NCBI GenBank assembly: GCA_025345505.1
Contig: JANVCC010000025.1
Coordinates: 1,720,971-1,784,970 of the forward strand
Direction: 5' to 3'
From: Todiramphus chloris collaris
Taxonomy: Eukaryota > Chordata > Aves > Coraciiformes > Alcedinidae
Length of the DNA: 64,000 bases
Shown: positions 26,401 through 38,015 of the stretch, one piece after another
How the letters are laid out: every line of letters begins with the position of its first letter
Position numbering within the stretch: position 1 is the first letter of the stretch
Translations under genes and position numbers: made by a program
The notes under the pieces: model-generated
Told to the model about the DNA's origin: nothing
Database searches by the model: none
What the model saw: the letters and a program-made list of their open reading frames with translations, nothing else

Positions 26401-29325
26401 TTAGTGGGTCATGTATTAAAATTTAAAAGCTTGAATTTAAAAGCTTTTGGTCTTTTCTCGAGTTTTAACTGTAAGGAAAGAATCTAGGTCCTCTTAGAGC
26501 TTGGCTGCCTTGGGAGTTCAGCCACTTTTCTGGGGTTTTATATGGTCCCATGTGGTATGTGGTGATCATTCTTTAAATAGTATGTGCTGTCTTCCTGTGC
26601 TTTTCCCCAAAGCTAGTCTGTCTGTCCTAAAATGCTCTTCTGTCCTCTTTGTTGCAGAAGTTTTCAGCTTTTCTGTGAAGGGGACTGATGAAAAAGGTCT
26701 TTCTAGACATTATCGTGCTGTAGACAATCCTGTAGCAGGGCACAGCAGTAGCCCGGGAACCAGTGTGGGGGCTTGAGTGGTGGAAAGCATCTTCAGGGCA
26801 ATTCAGGCGAACTCAGGCCCTGGCCTCCCTCCTGCCACGCAGTGTTTCTGTAGCAGTGAGCAATACTGGTACAGTTTGTGCTGAGTGCCCTCCAAAGCAG
26901 TCATGTGAAATGTCTGAAAAAAGGCTAACAAGGGAAAGATGAAATTTAATGACTATCTTTTCTTTCCTCTATTTTTTTTTAATAAATTACTTTACACCTT
27001 GATAGTTGTAGAGCCATTTACAACAAGTGTCAAGGTTTAAACAAGATTCATGAAGTAATTTAATTTTTTTACAACGTCTTTCAACCAACCGATACGATGT
27101 TAAACTTTATCACAATTATAATCAGCATCCATGTGAGAAATTCAATACAGATGTTAATTCCCCTGTTTACTTAGAACTGTGAAAGCCGCAGTTGATGGAA
27201 GTGTAGAAAGGAAAATACCTGAAGCTAGTTCGTTCAGAAGCAATCATTTGGGAATATCTAAACTGAACACCTTGTTTGAAAGGGAGGAAGAGCAAACATT
27301 TACATACGAAATGTAAAGTTCATGCACAGTAAGAGTGCCCACAGTAAGAGGGCTCATCTGCATTTAGGAGATTACAAGAGAAGAGAAATCATTTTTTACA
27401 TAGAAAACTATGTTCAGTGCAAACAAAGAAGGGCAGAACTTTCTGAACTCGGGAGATAGGAAAGGCAAGAGGAAAAACTAATTGTTTTCAAGCTAAGTTA
27501 CTACAGTAAAAACCTTGAGAAATTATTTTTTTTAGGGAAGACGATGTTGACCAAGACGTAAGAGTAAACTCACATAAAAACACGATATAGGGAATTTTGT
27601 CTGCTGTGAGGGCTGAGATCCTTTTCAAGGATGAAAATAGAAAATCTTGATTCTTGATAGGTGTAGGGTCACCTAACCAGTGAGGTTAGGGTTAGGATCA
27701 AATCCTGGATTCATGAAAGGGAAAAGCTTGTTACCAGTTTGAAAAAAGACAGGATTTTTTTTTTTTTAAATTAAATTATTATTTTGGGGTTTTTTTTAAA
27801 GCTAGGCAGTAGATGAGTATGGGCAGTAAATCTGATTTTCCTTGCAATTCTGGAACTGCTGGGAATCCTGACTGAAAGATGCATCTTATCGTGATACTGG
27901 TATTACTCGTCTGCATACATACCTGTGTTCACACCTAGCTAACTAAAACCCACACAAACAGGAGAAAGGTTATGAAGAAATGGTGGCCCTTGGTGTGGCG
28001 TAAGGGCACTGTTTGGTTATGAGTATTTGGGGAGCTCATGGACTGCTTATTATTTATTTGACATTTGAAGGTGGATCTTCCCCAGCTGTTGGAGAAAGCT
28101 GGTAGAATTAAGCTTGGAGAACAAAAGATAGCTATGTACCAACCTGAAGTCTGAGCAGCTGGTAAAAATACTGTCCAAGGTATGGTGAGTCACTTTTCAG
28201 GAGCTGCTCTGAATAAAATGAGCAATCTGCTGTAGGGATTAAGAGACAAGGAAGCAGAAGAAGAAAGAAAAGAGGACTGGTATTTGCCTGGTATTTGCTC
28301 TGCTTTAAAATGCATACAGCACCTACCCGGACAAGTGATGTAGGTCCTTCCTTGTGCATCAAAATCTGAAAAATATTCAGTTAGTTTCCCCTCAAACATA
28401 TTTTTTTACCCGGATTTAATTAATTTACAGTGATCTTGTGTAAAACACACCTTTCTCTTTTGTGTCAAAAGGCAATCATTAGAGCTAGTTAGAATTTTCC
28501 ATTATTCAAGTTCACTACCAAACTTATATTATATTTATGATTGTGCTTAAACCTTTTCTGTTTCATCAGAGCTAGAGAAAGGCCTTTATATGGTTATCAA
28601 GCATTAATCATTTTCTGGCACTGGGAGCCTGGTTTGGATTCACACCTCTGACCTACAGCTGAATGACACCATATCCAGTAAAGCTGGCTAAATATCTGCG
28701 AAAATATTAATCATATAAATGATTGATGAATTTTTCTATACTTCATTGAATAATTTATTTTCATGACTGATATTCAATAAACTCTACAGCTAGCCTTAAA
28801 CCTGCTTCAATAACTAGGTACCATCTATCACCGTCAATGACCCGTGCAGATCCTCTGCCATTCGGGTCCCAGAGTTCCCCATTTTTAGAGGAAAAAAATG
28901 GAAAGTGCGGTCACCTTTTCTTCAATGTTTAAAACCTTTTGTGAAGTTAAAAATTTGGATTCTTATGTTAACCTTTCTGACAAGTTTTTGCAGCCTTTTT
29001 GGCAGACTGTATAATTCTGCTTCAATGGAGACGTGGCAGTAACACTGCTCGACAGTACAGTTTATCACCAGCTGTCAGTAGATGGTGCTACTTTGAGACA
29101 GAGGTAGTGGGGATGTTGTGATTCCACCCACCTGTAAACTGATCCTTGGTTTCAAAACTCTGTAAGTTAGTTACCTGCTTCCTTCATCAGAAAGCTGTAC
29201 CTTACTTTTGTGTGTAGCTGTCCTCTCCTTCCCACACCCGGGCCTGACAAAAAGTGGAAGGCATCTGCAATTCTTCTATCTTTTTATTCCAAAATAAAGC
29301 TGGTTTTTGTAGATGTCAGTGATAA
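17453..29325. other. Gene-free stretch, intron or intergenic
   Basis: No supported gene. The frames are mostly 60-110 codons, overlapping on both strands. Distinct parts are a CpG-enriched patch at 19500-19890, a minus-strand acceptor-like site with two short open frames (24634-24799), a duplicated AATTTAAAAGCTT word near 26421-26445, and an AT-rich, homeodomain-motif-dense part at 28680-28790. No tRNA, miRNA hairpin or mobile element was recognised. Confidence 0.5.
19500..19890. other. CpG-enriched patch
   Basis: About twelve CpG dinucleotides in 390 bp (including GCGAGCTCG and GCGCCGC), roughly several times the density of the neighbouring DNA. It has short frames on both strands but no convincing exon. 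It could be a young insertion not yet depleted of CpG, a regulatory element or a non-coding exon. Confidence 0.35.
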
Positions 29326-29330
29326 CCCTC
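29326..29330. repeat. Left target-site duplication of the solo LTR
   Basis: CCCTC directly before the TG of the LTR. The right flank (29901-29905) is CCATC, a 4 of 5 match. A 5-bp duplication fits ERVL/ERV1-type integrases better than the 6 bp of ERVK-type. Confidence 0.55.
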
Positions 29331-29455
29331 TGTGGTGGTTTGACCTTGGCTGGGTGCCAGGTGCCCACTGAGCCGCTCTATCACTTCCCCTCCTTCCTCT
29401 CATCTAGACCAGGGGAAGAAAATAAGATGAAACTCATGGGCTAAGACAAAAGCAG

Positions 29456-29461
29456 TTTAAT
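29456..29461 (-). promoter_or_regulatory. LTR poly(A) signal ATTAAA
   Basis: TTTAAT on the +, that is ATTAAA on the minus strand, in the expected place between the TATA box and the 3' end of the minus-oriented LTR. Confidence 0.6.
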
Positions 29462-29633
29462 GAAGAAGCAAAGCAATGACACACGTGTAAGCAAAAAAAC
29501 CCACAAATCTATTCTCTCCTTCCCATCAGCAGGTGCTGTCTGGCCCTTTTTGGGAAGCAGGGCTTCAAACGCAAAGCGGTTGCTCTGGAGAGCAGGCCGA
29601 TGCTCCCCCCTCCCTCCCCCTCTTTTTCCTGGT

Positions 29634-29640
29634 TTTTATA
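29634..29640 (-). promoter_or_regulatory. LTR TATA box
   Basis: TTTTATA on +, that is TATAAAA on the minus strand, about 175 bases before the poly(A) signal. This fits the U3/R boundary of the LTR. It could still drive antisense or host transcripts towards lower coordinates. Confidence 0.6.
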
Positions 29641-29900
29641 GTTCAGCTGATGTCATGTGGTATGGAATATCCCTTTGTTCAGGTTGGGTCAGCTGTCCCA
29701 GTCGTGTCCCCTCCCGAGATCCTGTCCTCCCATCCCACTGCAGGGGGAATGTTGGAAACCAGTTGGTGCTGGGAGAGACCTGCCCAGCAGCACCCACAGC
29801 CCGGGGGGTGAGCAGCACCTTTCCAGCTCCCAGTGCAAAGCACAGCACGGGGAGGGCTGCTGTGGGGACAATTCACTCCAGCTCAGTCAGACCCAGTACA

Positions 29901-29905
29901 CCATC
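29901..29905. repeat. Right target-site duplication of the solo LTR
   Basis: CCATC directly after the terminal CA of the LTR, pairing with CCCTC at 29326-29330 with one substitution. Confidence 0.55.
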
Positions 29906-30131
29906 ATTTAGGCATTCCTTTTTCTGTCTCAACCATATTCATTGACACTTGAGTTCTGTAGAAATTTAGGGAAGAAACAATTTTGGGGGTGACAACGTTT
30001 ATCCAAATTCACCACTGCTGCAGTTAGTGCTAATTATAGAGTCAAAGACTGTTCACCTTCAGAAAGATTCTGAAAGATTTCATGAAGTTCATCATGACAG
30101 TAGGCTAAATTCTGTTCTATTTCATTTATTT

Positions 30132-30145
30132 AAAAAAAAAAAAAA
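30132..30145. repeat. A14 homopolymer
   Basis: Run of 14 A after TTCATTTATTT. Nothing upstream looks like a retroposed transcript. Confidence 0.8.
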
Positions 30146-30299
30146 TTAAAAATTCAATTATACTCTTTAATTTTGGCTCTTTTACATAGTAACTCATCAG
30201 CTAGTTGAGATGATTATTTATGAATATTCTCTTTCTTGAAGTGATCCAGCTGTTGAAGATACACAAGTAGTTTTTTTTCATGCTGTAAGTTATTATCAG

Positions 30300-30453
30300 T
30301 TACTCAAGAGCTGAGTCATCAGCTGGACACAACCTCCTAGGATGAATTTTTTTCTCCACTTTGAAATCTTTTTTCTCCTTTAAGCCTTTAAACTTTGGAC
30401 TTTTAGACTTCGACTTCTTATGATCTTCTTTATAAAATGGTGCATATCTTGAA
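30300..30453 (-). other. Candidate lysine-rich exon, unrecognised
   Basis: On the minus strand a clear acceptor (pyrimidine-rich CATCTTCTATCTCTCAG) is followed by 50 open codons ending in TAA (30300-30302). The frame starts after one base of a split codon. The peptide starts SRYAPFYKEDHKK, has 13 lysines in 50 residues, and ends DDSALE. A GTAACT near the stop could instead be a weak donor. I do not recognise the family. Lysine-rich peptides arise easily from purine-rich DNA, so the splice site is the main support. Confidence 0.2.
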
Positions 30454-33400
30454 CTGAGAGATAGAAGATGGGATGGATTGCCCAAGGGAGTCACGGTCCA
30501 TCCATATGCTCTTAGCTCCTATTTCTGTACCTTATTTTAACTCTTATTTTGTGTGTCAACTTTAATGTGTGCAATGACAGGAAGAATGGGGACATTCAAG
30601 CTGAAATTCTGCATTTGAATTAATGAAAAATAGTATTTGATTTAGTGTTTGAATGTTTATTAACTAAAATGTCTCTAGTCAAATTGTGTTCCTAGAAATC
30701 TAGTAAGAAAGTTAACTTTGATATGTATATATTAAGAATACAAAAGTGGTTCTATATTAGTAACTTAAAGTCATTCAAAGAGATGCTATTTTGTTACGTG
30801 TGTGAAGTTAAATGAGATAGTTGCATAATGCTGTGAGTGAACAATTTAAAAGCAATGAGTGACTTACAATTAATACTTTTTAATCATTTTGAGATGCCAA
30901 CATAGTTTAGAAAGGAATGGCCAGCACCAAATGTTTCTTTGAGTTACACTTTTTCATAGGATAGGTGGGCAAAGTGGCAAAGCCATCGTTACATCCCTGC
31001 ATGGGTGGACACAGGAATAAATTTGATAGCTTAGTTTACCAGTGCTGGTAGTAACAACAGTAAGAGAATTGTTCCCAGAATGCCAAGTGCTGTTGCCGGC
31101 CCATATCCATTTTTATGATCATATTCTTCTTGCATGGGATCAAGAACACAAGAGATGGGACCTGAAGTTCAGTGTCTCTCTAAGGAACTGTGCCAGTTTG
31201 CAGATCTGCGTTCAGTGGAATGGTTAACTGAGTTCTTTCGTCTTCTGTAATTGCTTTTCTTCTCTATGGAATAATGAACATTTGTTTAGAGCTCACGCTC
31301 ACTGTTGTCTAATGAGCGAAAGAGTCTGATTCCAAACCTAATTCCACCAAATGAAGTTTAGATTCAATCTTTTTTTCCTATATAGTAGCCTTTCCAATCT
31401 GTGGTTCTATTCCCACCTCTTACACATTCTTTCTGAAATCGTTTTTGACAAATCTCTGGCACCTTCCTAATAAAATGTGCAATGAGTTCTTTTATGTAAC
31501 TGAAAGCCCTTTAAGCCTTATTCTTAATTGATGAAGGATTTTTTATGTGCCTTTAAGATATATTGAGATTTATCGTTTTATTATTTCTGTGCTTGAATAA
31601 TGCAGTTTTCTCCTATCTGATCTGCCAGAGATATCAGTGAAAATACTTCAATTAATGCAAAATGCCACTGCTGTAGTTGTAATTTGCTTGAAAAGCTGAA
31701 GTGTGTTAGTGCTGTTCCCAAACCTGTCATAATGACTTCTGGTTCAAGCTTTTTTGACTTTAAGACTTCACTTGACTTACAAAAACCACTTTGTTGACTT
31801 TGAAGTGCCATATTTGCATGATTTGTCCATGCCATTTCACCCTCGGTCATGTTTTGTTCTCAACTTTGCTTCTGTGCTTTCCACTGATGTGCAGCTCTGA
31901 CTTGATGCGATCGGTTCGGTGCAAGATCTGCATTTAGCTTGTGCTTCCAGCTTTAGAACTCTCTTCAATGCAAAGCAGGCTATATTGTCATCTCAGTTAT
32001 AGCAGGGCCAATCCAGTGTAATTTCACTAGTTTTTATGTTACTTGGAACTGGTTTTTCTTAGTTATATATCAAATTGGCTGTTCGGAATGGGTTTATCAT
32101 TTTTATTGCTATTGCATTTGTATATTGATTCGTTCCTCTGAAAGTGATGCATTTGTCATGAAATGCACAATATCCCCCATACTGCAGAAGGTCATAAACA
32201 TTTGTAAATTGCTTAGACCAAACGTAGCTAATCTTGGGACAAGATTATCTTAACACAAAACCAATTAGATTTCAAATGCTGGTTGTACACGGCTCTTCCT
32301 GTTTGATCTGTGGACAGCTGGCTTGCTGACGTGGGGCTGGCTATTTTCAGCAATAGCCTGCTGAATGGCCGTACGAGTTTATGGAATGTTTTCCTCATAT
32401 CATTTGGCCAAGGAAATAATTGCTTGACTTCACAGATGGAAAAGAGGAGGTAAATTCTTGAGACTGCAAAAGCTCCATAAAGGATGATTCTTCTGTGATC
32501 CTTCAGTGCTCAAGATAATTAGCACTGAGTGTTGCTTAGCTTGATGGTGATGCTCATTAGCATTAATTGAAATGCCCAAACCAGAAAATTGATTTCACAC
32601 CTCAGGAAAAAAAAAACCTAAATAAAAAATTTCAACACATTTTCATTCACTAGCTTTCTGAAGAATTATTTATTTTATCAAATAAAAACCCAGTAATCCC
32701 TTAGACAGTCAAGTGTTTATTCTCAGATATTGAAAACAGGAATTTTACAGTCAACAGAGGCACAATAAAACCCCCATCAGTCAGATATAAGGAGTTTAGA
32801 TGAGTGTCCTGCCCTAGCTGGTACCTGTGTGAGACATGGATTTAATGAGAGGAAAGGGCTAACAGGTCTGCTGACCTTTCTCCTTAAGTTCCACCTCACT
32901 TGATCCTCCAGACCACATAACACTGGAGTAATTGCATGTTCAATGCAGCCAGAGCAGAGCTGGGTTCAACCTAAAGGAGCATTAAGCTACCCTTAATGAC
33001 ATCTGACAGGGACAGCTCAGTTCTGAGAAGAAACTCGATGGAGCAATGTCATAAATGTGTTCGTGTGAAATGCAATAGGACAGCACAGAACAAAGCTTGG
33101 AAAAGACACAGCAGTGTCCTGTAAGCTCGTCATACCATTTTCGCTCCCTCTGCTCTGTGACTTACCAAAAACTTCACCAAAAGTCATTCTGTATCTATCG
33201 TAGGCTTTCCTTGATAAAGCAGTGACATTATACCACTTAATACACAGTCAAATTTCAGCACTACTAAATTCTTTCTTCTTTGTTTCACATGCACTAAATT
33301 AGGGGGAAATGCTGTTTTCTGTTGAAAATAGAAATGGCGAGTGTCACTTGAACGTGGTCAAAGCCTTGAAGATAATTCAGTTTTGCAGATTCCCTGAAGG

Positions 33401-33675
33401 CACTTACATAGGCAGAGCTAATAGACAAGTAGTTCTCTAAGGGCAGGAAAAGTGACGACATGGATATATCTCCTCTCAAGATCAACAAATTCTATGGAAA
33501 CAATACTACATAGTCAGCCTCACCATGTGTTCATACCTTACATGTTGGCAATACTTCAGTGAGAGTTCACACTTTGTTAGGAAGAGAGAATCACAACAGG
33601 ACATTGACAGTGATGGGATTTTTGAAGATGTCTTGGGTATTTCTTGACACTCAGAATCAGGAGCAAAATGTTAAT

Positions 33676-33750
33676 AGAATAATTTAAGATGGAAGGGACA
33701 TCTTAAGGTCACTTGGTCCAACCCTTCTCAGAGTAGAGTCAGTTTTAAAG
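33676..33750 (-). mobile_element. CR1: Short CR1 LINE remnant
   Basis: The words AGATGGAAGGGACATCTTAA and GGTCACTTGGTCCAACCC, followed by TCTCAGAGTAGAGTCAG, match the reverse complement of the CR1 3' region. Only about 75 bp are recognisable and the ATTCTATG terminal repeat is nearly gone, so this is an old, eroded copy. The sense strand is minus. Confidence 0.7.
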
Positions 33751-35239
33751 TTTAGTAAGTGACATAGAAAAGTGATTCTAATGAGACTGTATATTAACAG
33801 GGCTTATGTAGATCAGATACAGTGCTTCCCTTGGCAAAATGTTTGGTGTGGATGGTCGTGGCATTGCCTTATCTGTCTGGCTGAGGAGCATGAGGCTTAC
33901 ACAGATAAGCTTTTGTATTGGTCATGATATGATAAAGCTCTGTAAAAATATGCAGGTTTGGAGTGGATAAATAGAGAATGAGTATTCACTAGTTCTAATT
34001 ATTCTAGAGCTAATGAGCACCTGATAAAATTATTAACCACATGCAAAACAAACTAAATATTTTTTTTCCCTTGGTGTGTGTCCAAGTTTGGAGGGAACTG
34101 TGGAAGCTGACATGCCAATGAGCTTCAGAGGGTTAGACATCCCTTGTGATGGTTACCAAACACAGAACAGTCTCCACCTCATAAAAGCATAGTATTTTAA
34201 AACATTTTTATTTTGATGACCTTTGGCAGCAGAGAGGGCTAATTTAGGTAAGTAAAGTTTATTTTGTTTCCTGCACTTTTCTCCCAGTCATCAGTTACTG
34301 GTACCACCATTTTAGTGTTTCCTATGTGTTTAAGACAGTGTACTTCTTAGTTCTGCTAATTACAGAGCTACTTTTCTTAATGTTTCTTCTGTAAAGGGTG
34401 AACTTAAAGATCATTGAACCTGTCAAGATGATAAAAACATCAGTTAAACATTTGAAAGAGAACAAAACTATTCTGAATGATTACATTAGAAAATGAAAGG
34501 GCCAGATGCCAACGGCAGCAGTGAAACAGGTAGTGCGTTACTTCAGGATGTCAGAGAATGAAAAATCGGCCATTTCTGCTACCCGGTTTTTAAACTCCTT
34601 TTCTGATGGTGTCATTGCCATCGTCTAAATATAGTCTAAATTTCCAGAAAGGACTGAAGGAAAAAGAATTTGTCTTTGAAAGTAACCTTACAAAAACAAA
34701 TAATACTAATAAGAAAATAAGCATACCCTTTGCTTAGGTGCATTTGAAGACTTTAACTTCAGCTGGCACCAGTACCCAAGTGTGCATAGCTCTTTGCCAA
34801 TCCAACTTAGTTTCTTGAAATAGGCTTACCTTGTTTTGGTCTCCTCTAGCTCCTCAAATTCACACAAGTGTGATCACAAGTGTTTGTAGCTGTGTTGTCA
34901 ACCAGATGCTTTTTGTTTGAAATTCAGTTCACAGCTTGGATGGGAGAAGGATGTGTATCACAGAAGCTCTAGGAAGACCTTGTCTTCAGGTTTCAAGATG
35001 TCTGAAGAACACAAAAGGTTGCACCATTGTCACATGGCCAGAGTTTGGCTCCACAGGCTCCGACTGTCAAATGCAATATATATGTTCCCTTGATTTATGT
35101 GGTTTTAATGGCTTCATCTTGTGGTTTCACACTGTCTGATCATATCACATTCCAAACACAATGCATTGCAATTCACTTCTTTTCTCTGACTAAATTAACA
35201 ACGAAGAGAAGATATGGAAAATGCTCTGCAGAATAGCTT
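33751..35239. other. Gene-free stretch
   Basis: No gene, RNA or mobile element recognised. AT-rich with short overlapping frames only. Confidence 0.55.
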
Positions 35240-35787
35240 AGCCACCTTTACCTTCTCCTTTGTTTTTTCTAAGCATTTGCAAGATTACTTTTGGCTTTCC
35301 CCGTAACTGAACATCTTGGTCCCTTGAGCCGTTTCCTCAGGAAGTTTTCTGTCTTTTTGCCTTGCCATTTATCATTATTACTTTCTTCATTATCACAGTT
35401 TCTTTTGCAATTTCTTTTTCTGTTCCATTTGTTCTGTATCTCTTTGATTTAGGGTGTTTCTTTTCCTTTTCAATTTATTCGTATTTACAGTTACACTTTG
35501 TAGCTTCAATTATCTTTTACAGGCATAGCAGTATTTTATGATAATCACTTTTTTTTCCCTTGAAGATTATTCACATTAATCCCCATAGTTCCAATCTCAA
35601 GTGACTGTTTTGATCACTTATTCATTATGTTTTTATTTTGTGTTGCAGTGTCTGTAACTTTGTTTTGATTAATTTCTCTGTATATTTTTGTTTTGTTTTC
35701 AGTTACCTCCTTCTCTGGCTGCAGCGTCTACAGCCCTCTTGCATGCTCGGTCATCTCTTAAAAATTCACAAAGTTACTGACCCGTAG

Positions 35788-35791
<4 letters not shown>
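35240..35791. other. T-rich, strand-asymmetric stretch
   Basis: About 500 bp on the + strand strongly enriched in T and in pyrimidine words (TTTCTT, CTTTTC) and poor in A outside short islands, lying directly before the A44 tract. No open frame or splice pattern accounts for it. It could be an old retroposed sequence in reverse orientation or simply compositional drift. Confidence 0.4.

Positions 35792-35835
<44 letters not shown>
35792..35835. repeat. Pure A44 tract
   Basis: Forty-four uninterrupted A, by far the longest homopolymer here. No AATAAA lies in the 50 bases before it, and I found no flanking direct repeats, so a processed pseudogene tail is not supported. Its length may vary between individuals and may be an assembly estimate. 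Confidence 0.95.
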
Positions 35836-35838
<3 letters not shown>

Positions 35839-37990
35839 CCCAGATGGTAGCCAGCTGTTGACAAGACCAGAATGCCGCCTCCTGGTGTCTGCAGTTCGAC
35901 ACCTCTAAGTGCAAACTGATTTGTCAAACAGGTCAGTCAGTCACATACGCAGGCAAATACCCACCTAATGAAAATACCACTGAAAAGATTTTTTTCGGTC
36001 TCTGAAACATAAAAAGTTTTTGGAGACTTGAAGCACAAATTCTGAGATGTTGAATAATGGAATAGATTTTATAAAGAATTTACTGATGCTATGATGTGTT
36101 TATTGTGGGTATCCTGACCTGACACCTGCCTTTTGTTTGCTTGTCATGAATGTATTTCAGCTGATTATGGTCACTAATCTTTTTCAGATTAAGTGTCATA
36201 CACTTTTGAAAGGCTTGTTTCCTCCTTTCATTGTATGTTGTGCAGTACAGTTGTAAATGGGATCATTTATTCATGCATAGTCTTCAGTGCACATTGCTGA
36301 GCATATTATCAGGTGCTACAGTGGCACGCAGGCTTTGGAATTGGACAGATGCTATATTAAAAATGAATTGTTGATCAGGAATCAAATGTATGTTCTCTGT
36401 GGTGATTCCTCCAAATTGCAAAATTTCTCATTTTAGATTTCAGTTACCTAAACCCAGGAGAAATAATCAATCCATTTCCATTTTAGTGGTTTCAAATTCT
36501 TCTCTATCAAGCTTTCTGCTTCACCTGGTTATTAAGAAGCAAATGGTTGGGTTTCACACAACCACTACTCTAAATAATCCTAGTTTGTCATGGGGACTCC
36601 TGTGAAAACGGTCTCTAAGTGTCTTATGCAGAATAACTAAGAAAATGATTCCTTAGCTTTCCCTCTTTCTGACTGTTACATCCTGAACAGTGAGGATAGG
36701 ATCCTGGTTGCTTATCCAGCCATAAAGCTTTAGAAATTTTGCTTTACAGATATTAAGACTGCAATACTGATACCTCAGGTTAGGGATAACTTGCTCTTTA
36801 AGATTGCTTTTTAGAACCTAGATACCTCCTTGGTTAGAAGAATGTTGTTAAAGTCACTTTGAAAAAGTAATCTGTTACTTATGGCTGCTTATTTTCTCCT
36901 AGAAGTAATGGATGACTGACTACTTTTAGATTACTTCTGAGTCATGCGCTCCCTGAAATACAACTGACAGAAGTAGTGCCTCTGGTTTTGATTTAATGCA
37001 ACCTCCAACCCTTAGAGAGAGATTGGTGGTCCTTCTTGAACTAGTCTGTATTGCTCAGCCCTGGCACGATTCCCAATCTGCAGGCTGCACTCTCACTCTC
37101 TAGATAAGATTTTTCAAGAGATGTTAAAGGAATTAAATGGCCTCTTCCTCCTTCCATTGAATTACACTGGATGGTAGGCACCTTGTGTTTCTTTGAAAAT
37201 AAATCTGTTCATGCTAATTTCTGCAACATCATTTTTCATCCTTGAGATAAATGTGACTGTGAAGTTCACATCTGAATCTAGGGTTTAATTTTTACCCCAG
37301 CTAGCATTTCATTCTCAAAATTCTAGTTTGAGATGGTCTTTCCTGGCCTTAGATTTTAAAATCCAGTGTTTCCTAGCTCAGGTTTGTTATCCTTTTTCAT
37401 AGAGTTAGAGCAGTCTAGCTGAGGCTTGACCTACCTCAAGCACCCCTATTCTCTTGTACTTACTAAGCAAACATTTTTGACCTTGCTTAGATTTAGAGTC
37501 TTGATGAAGAGTTAGCAACTAGCAGCACATAAAAGATCACAAACAGACATTATCTGGAAGAAGTGAAATCATGACTCTCTGAAGAAAAGAGCTTCCTCCT
37601 TCATTAGTCAGTTCCTTTTGTAAGGCACATTTGTTTTCACACATTAGACACTTGACGTCTAATTACAAACTGATGCGACGAGGAAGGTTTTTTTTCCAAA
37701 GTCCATACCCTAGTCAGCTTGTTCTGTAACCAGACACTAGTGTCTGGATCAGAAACGTGTTCCATACAACAGTTTAAAATCATGTCTTATCAAGTCCACA
37801 TTTAGAAGAAGATTCTGTGCATTATAATCATTTCAGATCGACTTTTTCTTTCTTGTTTCAACTTTTCTTCTCTCGGTTAAACATTGCTTCTGTAGTCTCA
37901 TGAATATTTAAATGTCTTTGGAGATTTTGCTAATGTGTACATAGAAGTCAAATACCTTTGCAAAAGACATAGAAATGTCTCTTGCTCTTG

Positions 37991-38015
37991 GTTTTTTTGT
38001 TTTTTTTTTTTTTTT
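37991..38015. repeat. T-rich tract
   Basis: Twenty-five bases of T broken only by G. It explains the poly-lysine run in the minus-strand frame that crosses it. Confidence 0.8.

Larger units (their letters stand above)
29331..29900 (-). mobile_element. Solo LTR of an avian endogenous retrovirus
   Basis: The 570-bp element begins TGTGGTGGTTTGACC and ends CAGTACA on the + strand, so both ends have the TG...CA form. Read on the minus strand it has the layout of a U3-R-U5 repeat: a TATAAAA box (29634-29640), a poly(A) signal ATTAAA (29456-29461) followed by a CCCATGAGTTT-like word, and the GGTCAAACCACCACA end known from LTRs common in bird genomes. No internal gag, pol or env sequence and no second LTR are present, so it is a solo LTR left by recombination between two LTRs. 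Its G+C content is higher than the flanks. The + strand frames inside it (up to 161 codons) are antisense by-products. The family is probably ERVL-like, an inference from the 5-bp duplication and general resemblance. Confidence 0.85.
29906..33675. other. Gene-free stretch, intron or intergenic
   Basis: No supported gene apart from the low-confidence frame at 30300-30453. It holds an A14 run at 30132-30145. The part at about 32160-32600 looks evolutionarily constrained to the eye (POU/homeodomain words such as ATTAGCATTAATTGAAATG), but conservation cannot be judged from one sequence. Confidence 0.5.

Noticed and set aside
27680..27705. TTAGGGTTAGG, telomere-like
   Set aside because: Fewer than two full repeats, well within chance. 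Not an interstitial telomere array.
27694..27706. GGATCAAATCC, similar to a tRNA B box
   Set aside because: One key base differs and no A box or cloverleaf can be drawn around it.
29460..29945. 161-codon + frame, the longest in the window, with several overlapping frames on both strands
   Set aside because: It lies almost wholly in the solo LTR and reads antisense to it. The high G+C of the LTR makes stops rare in all registers.
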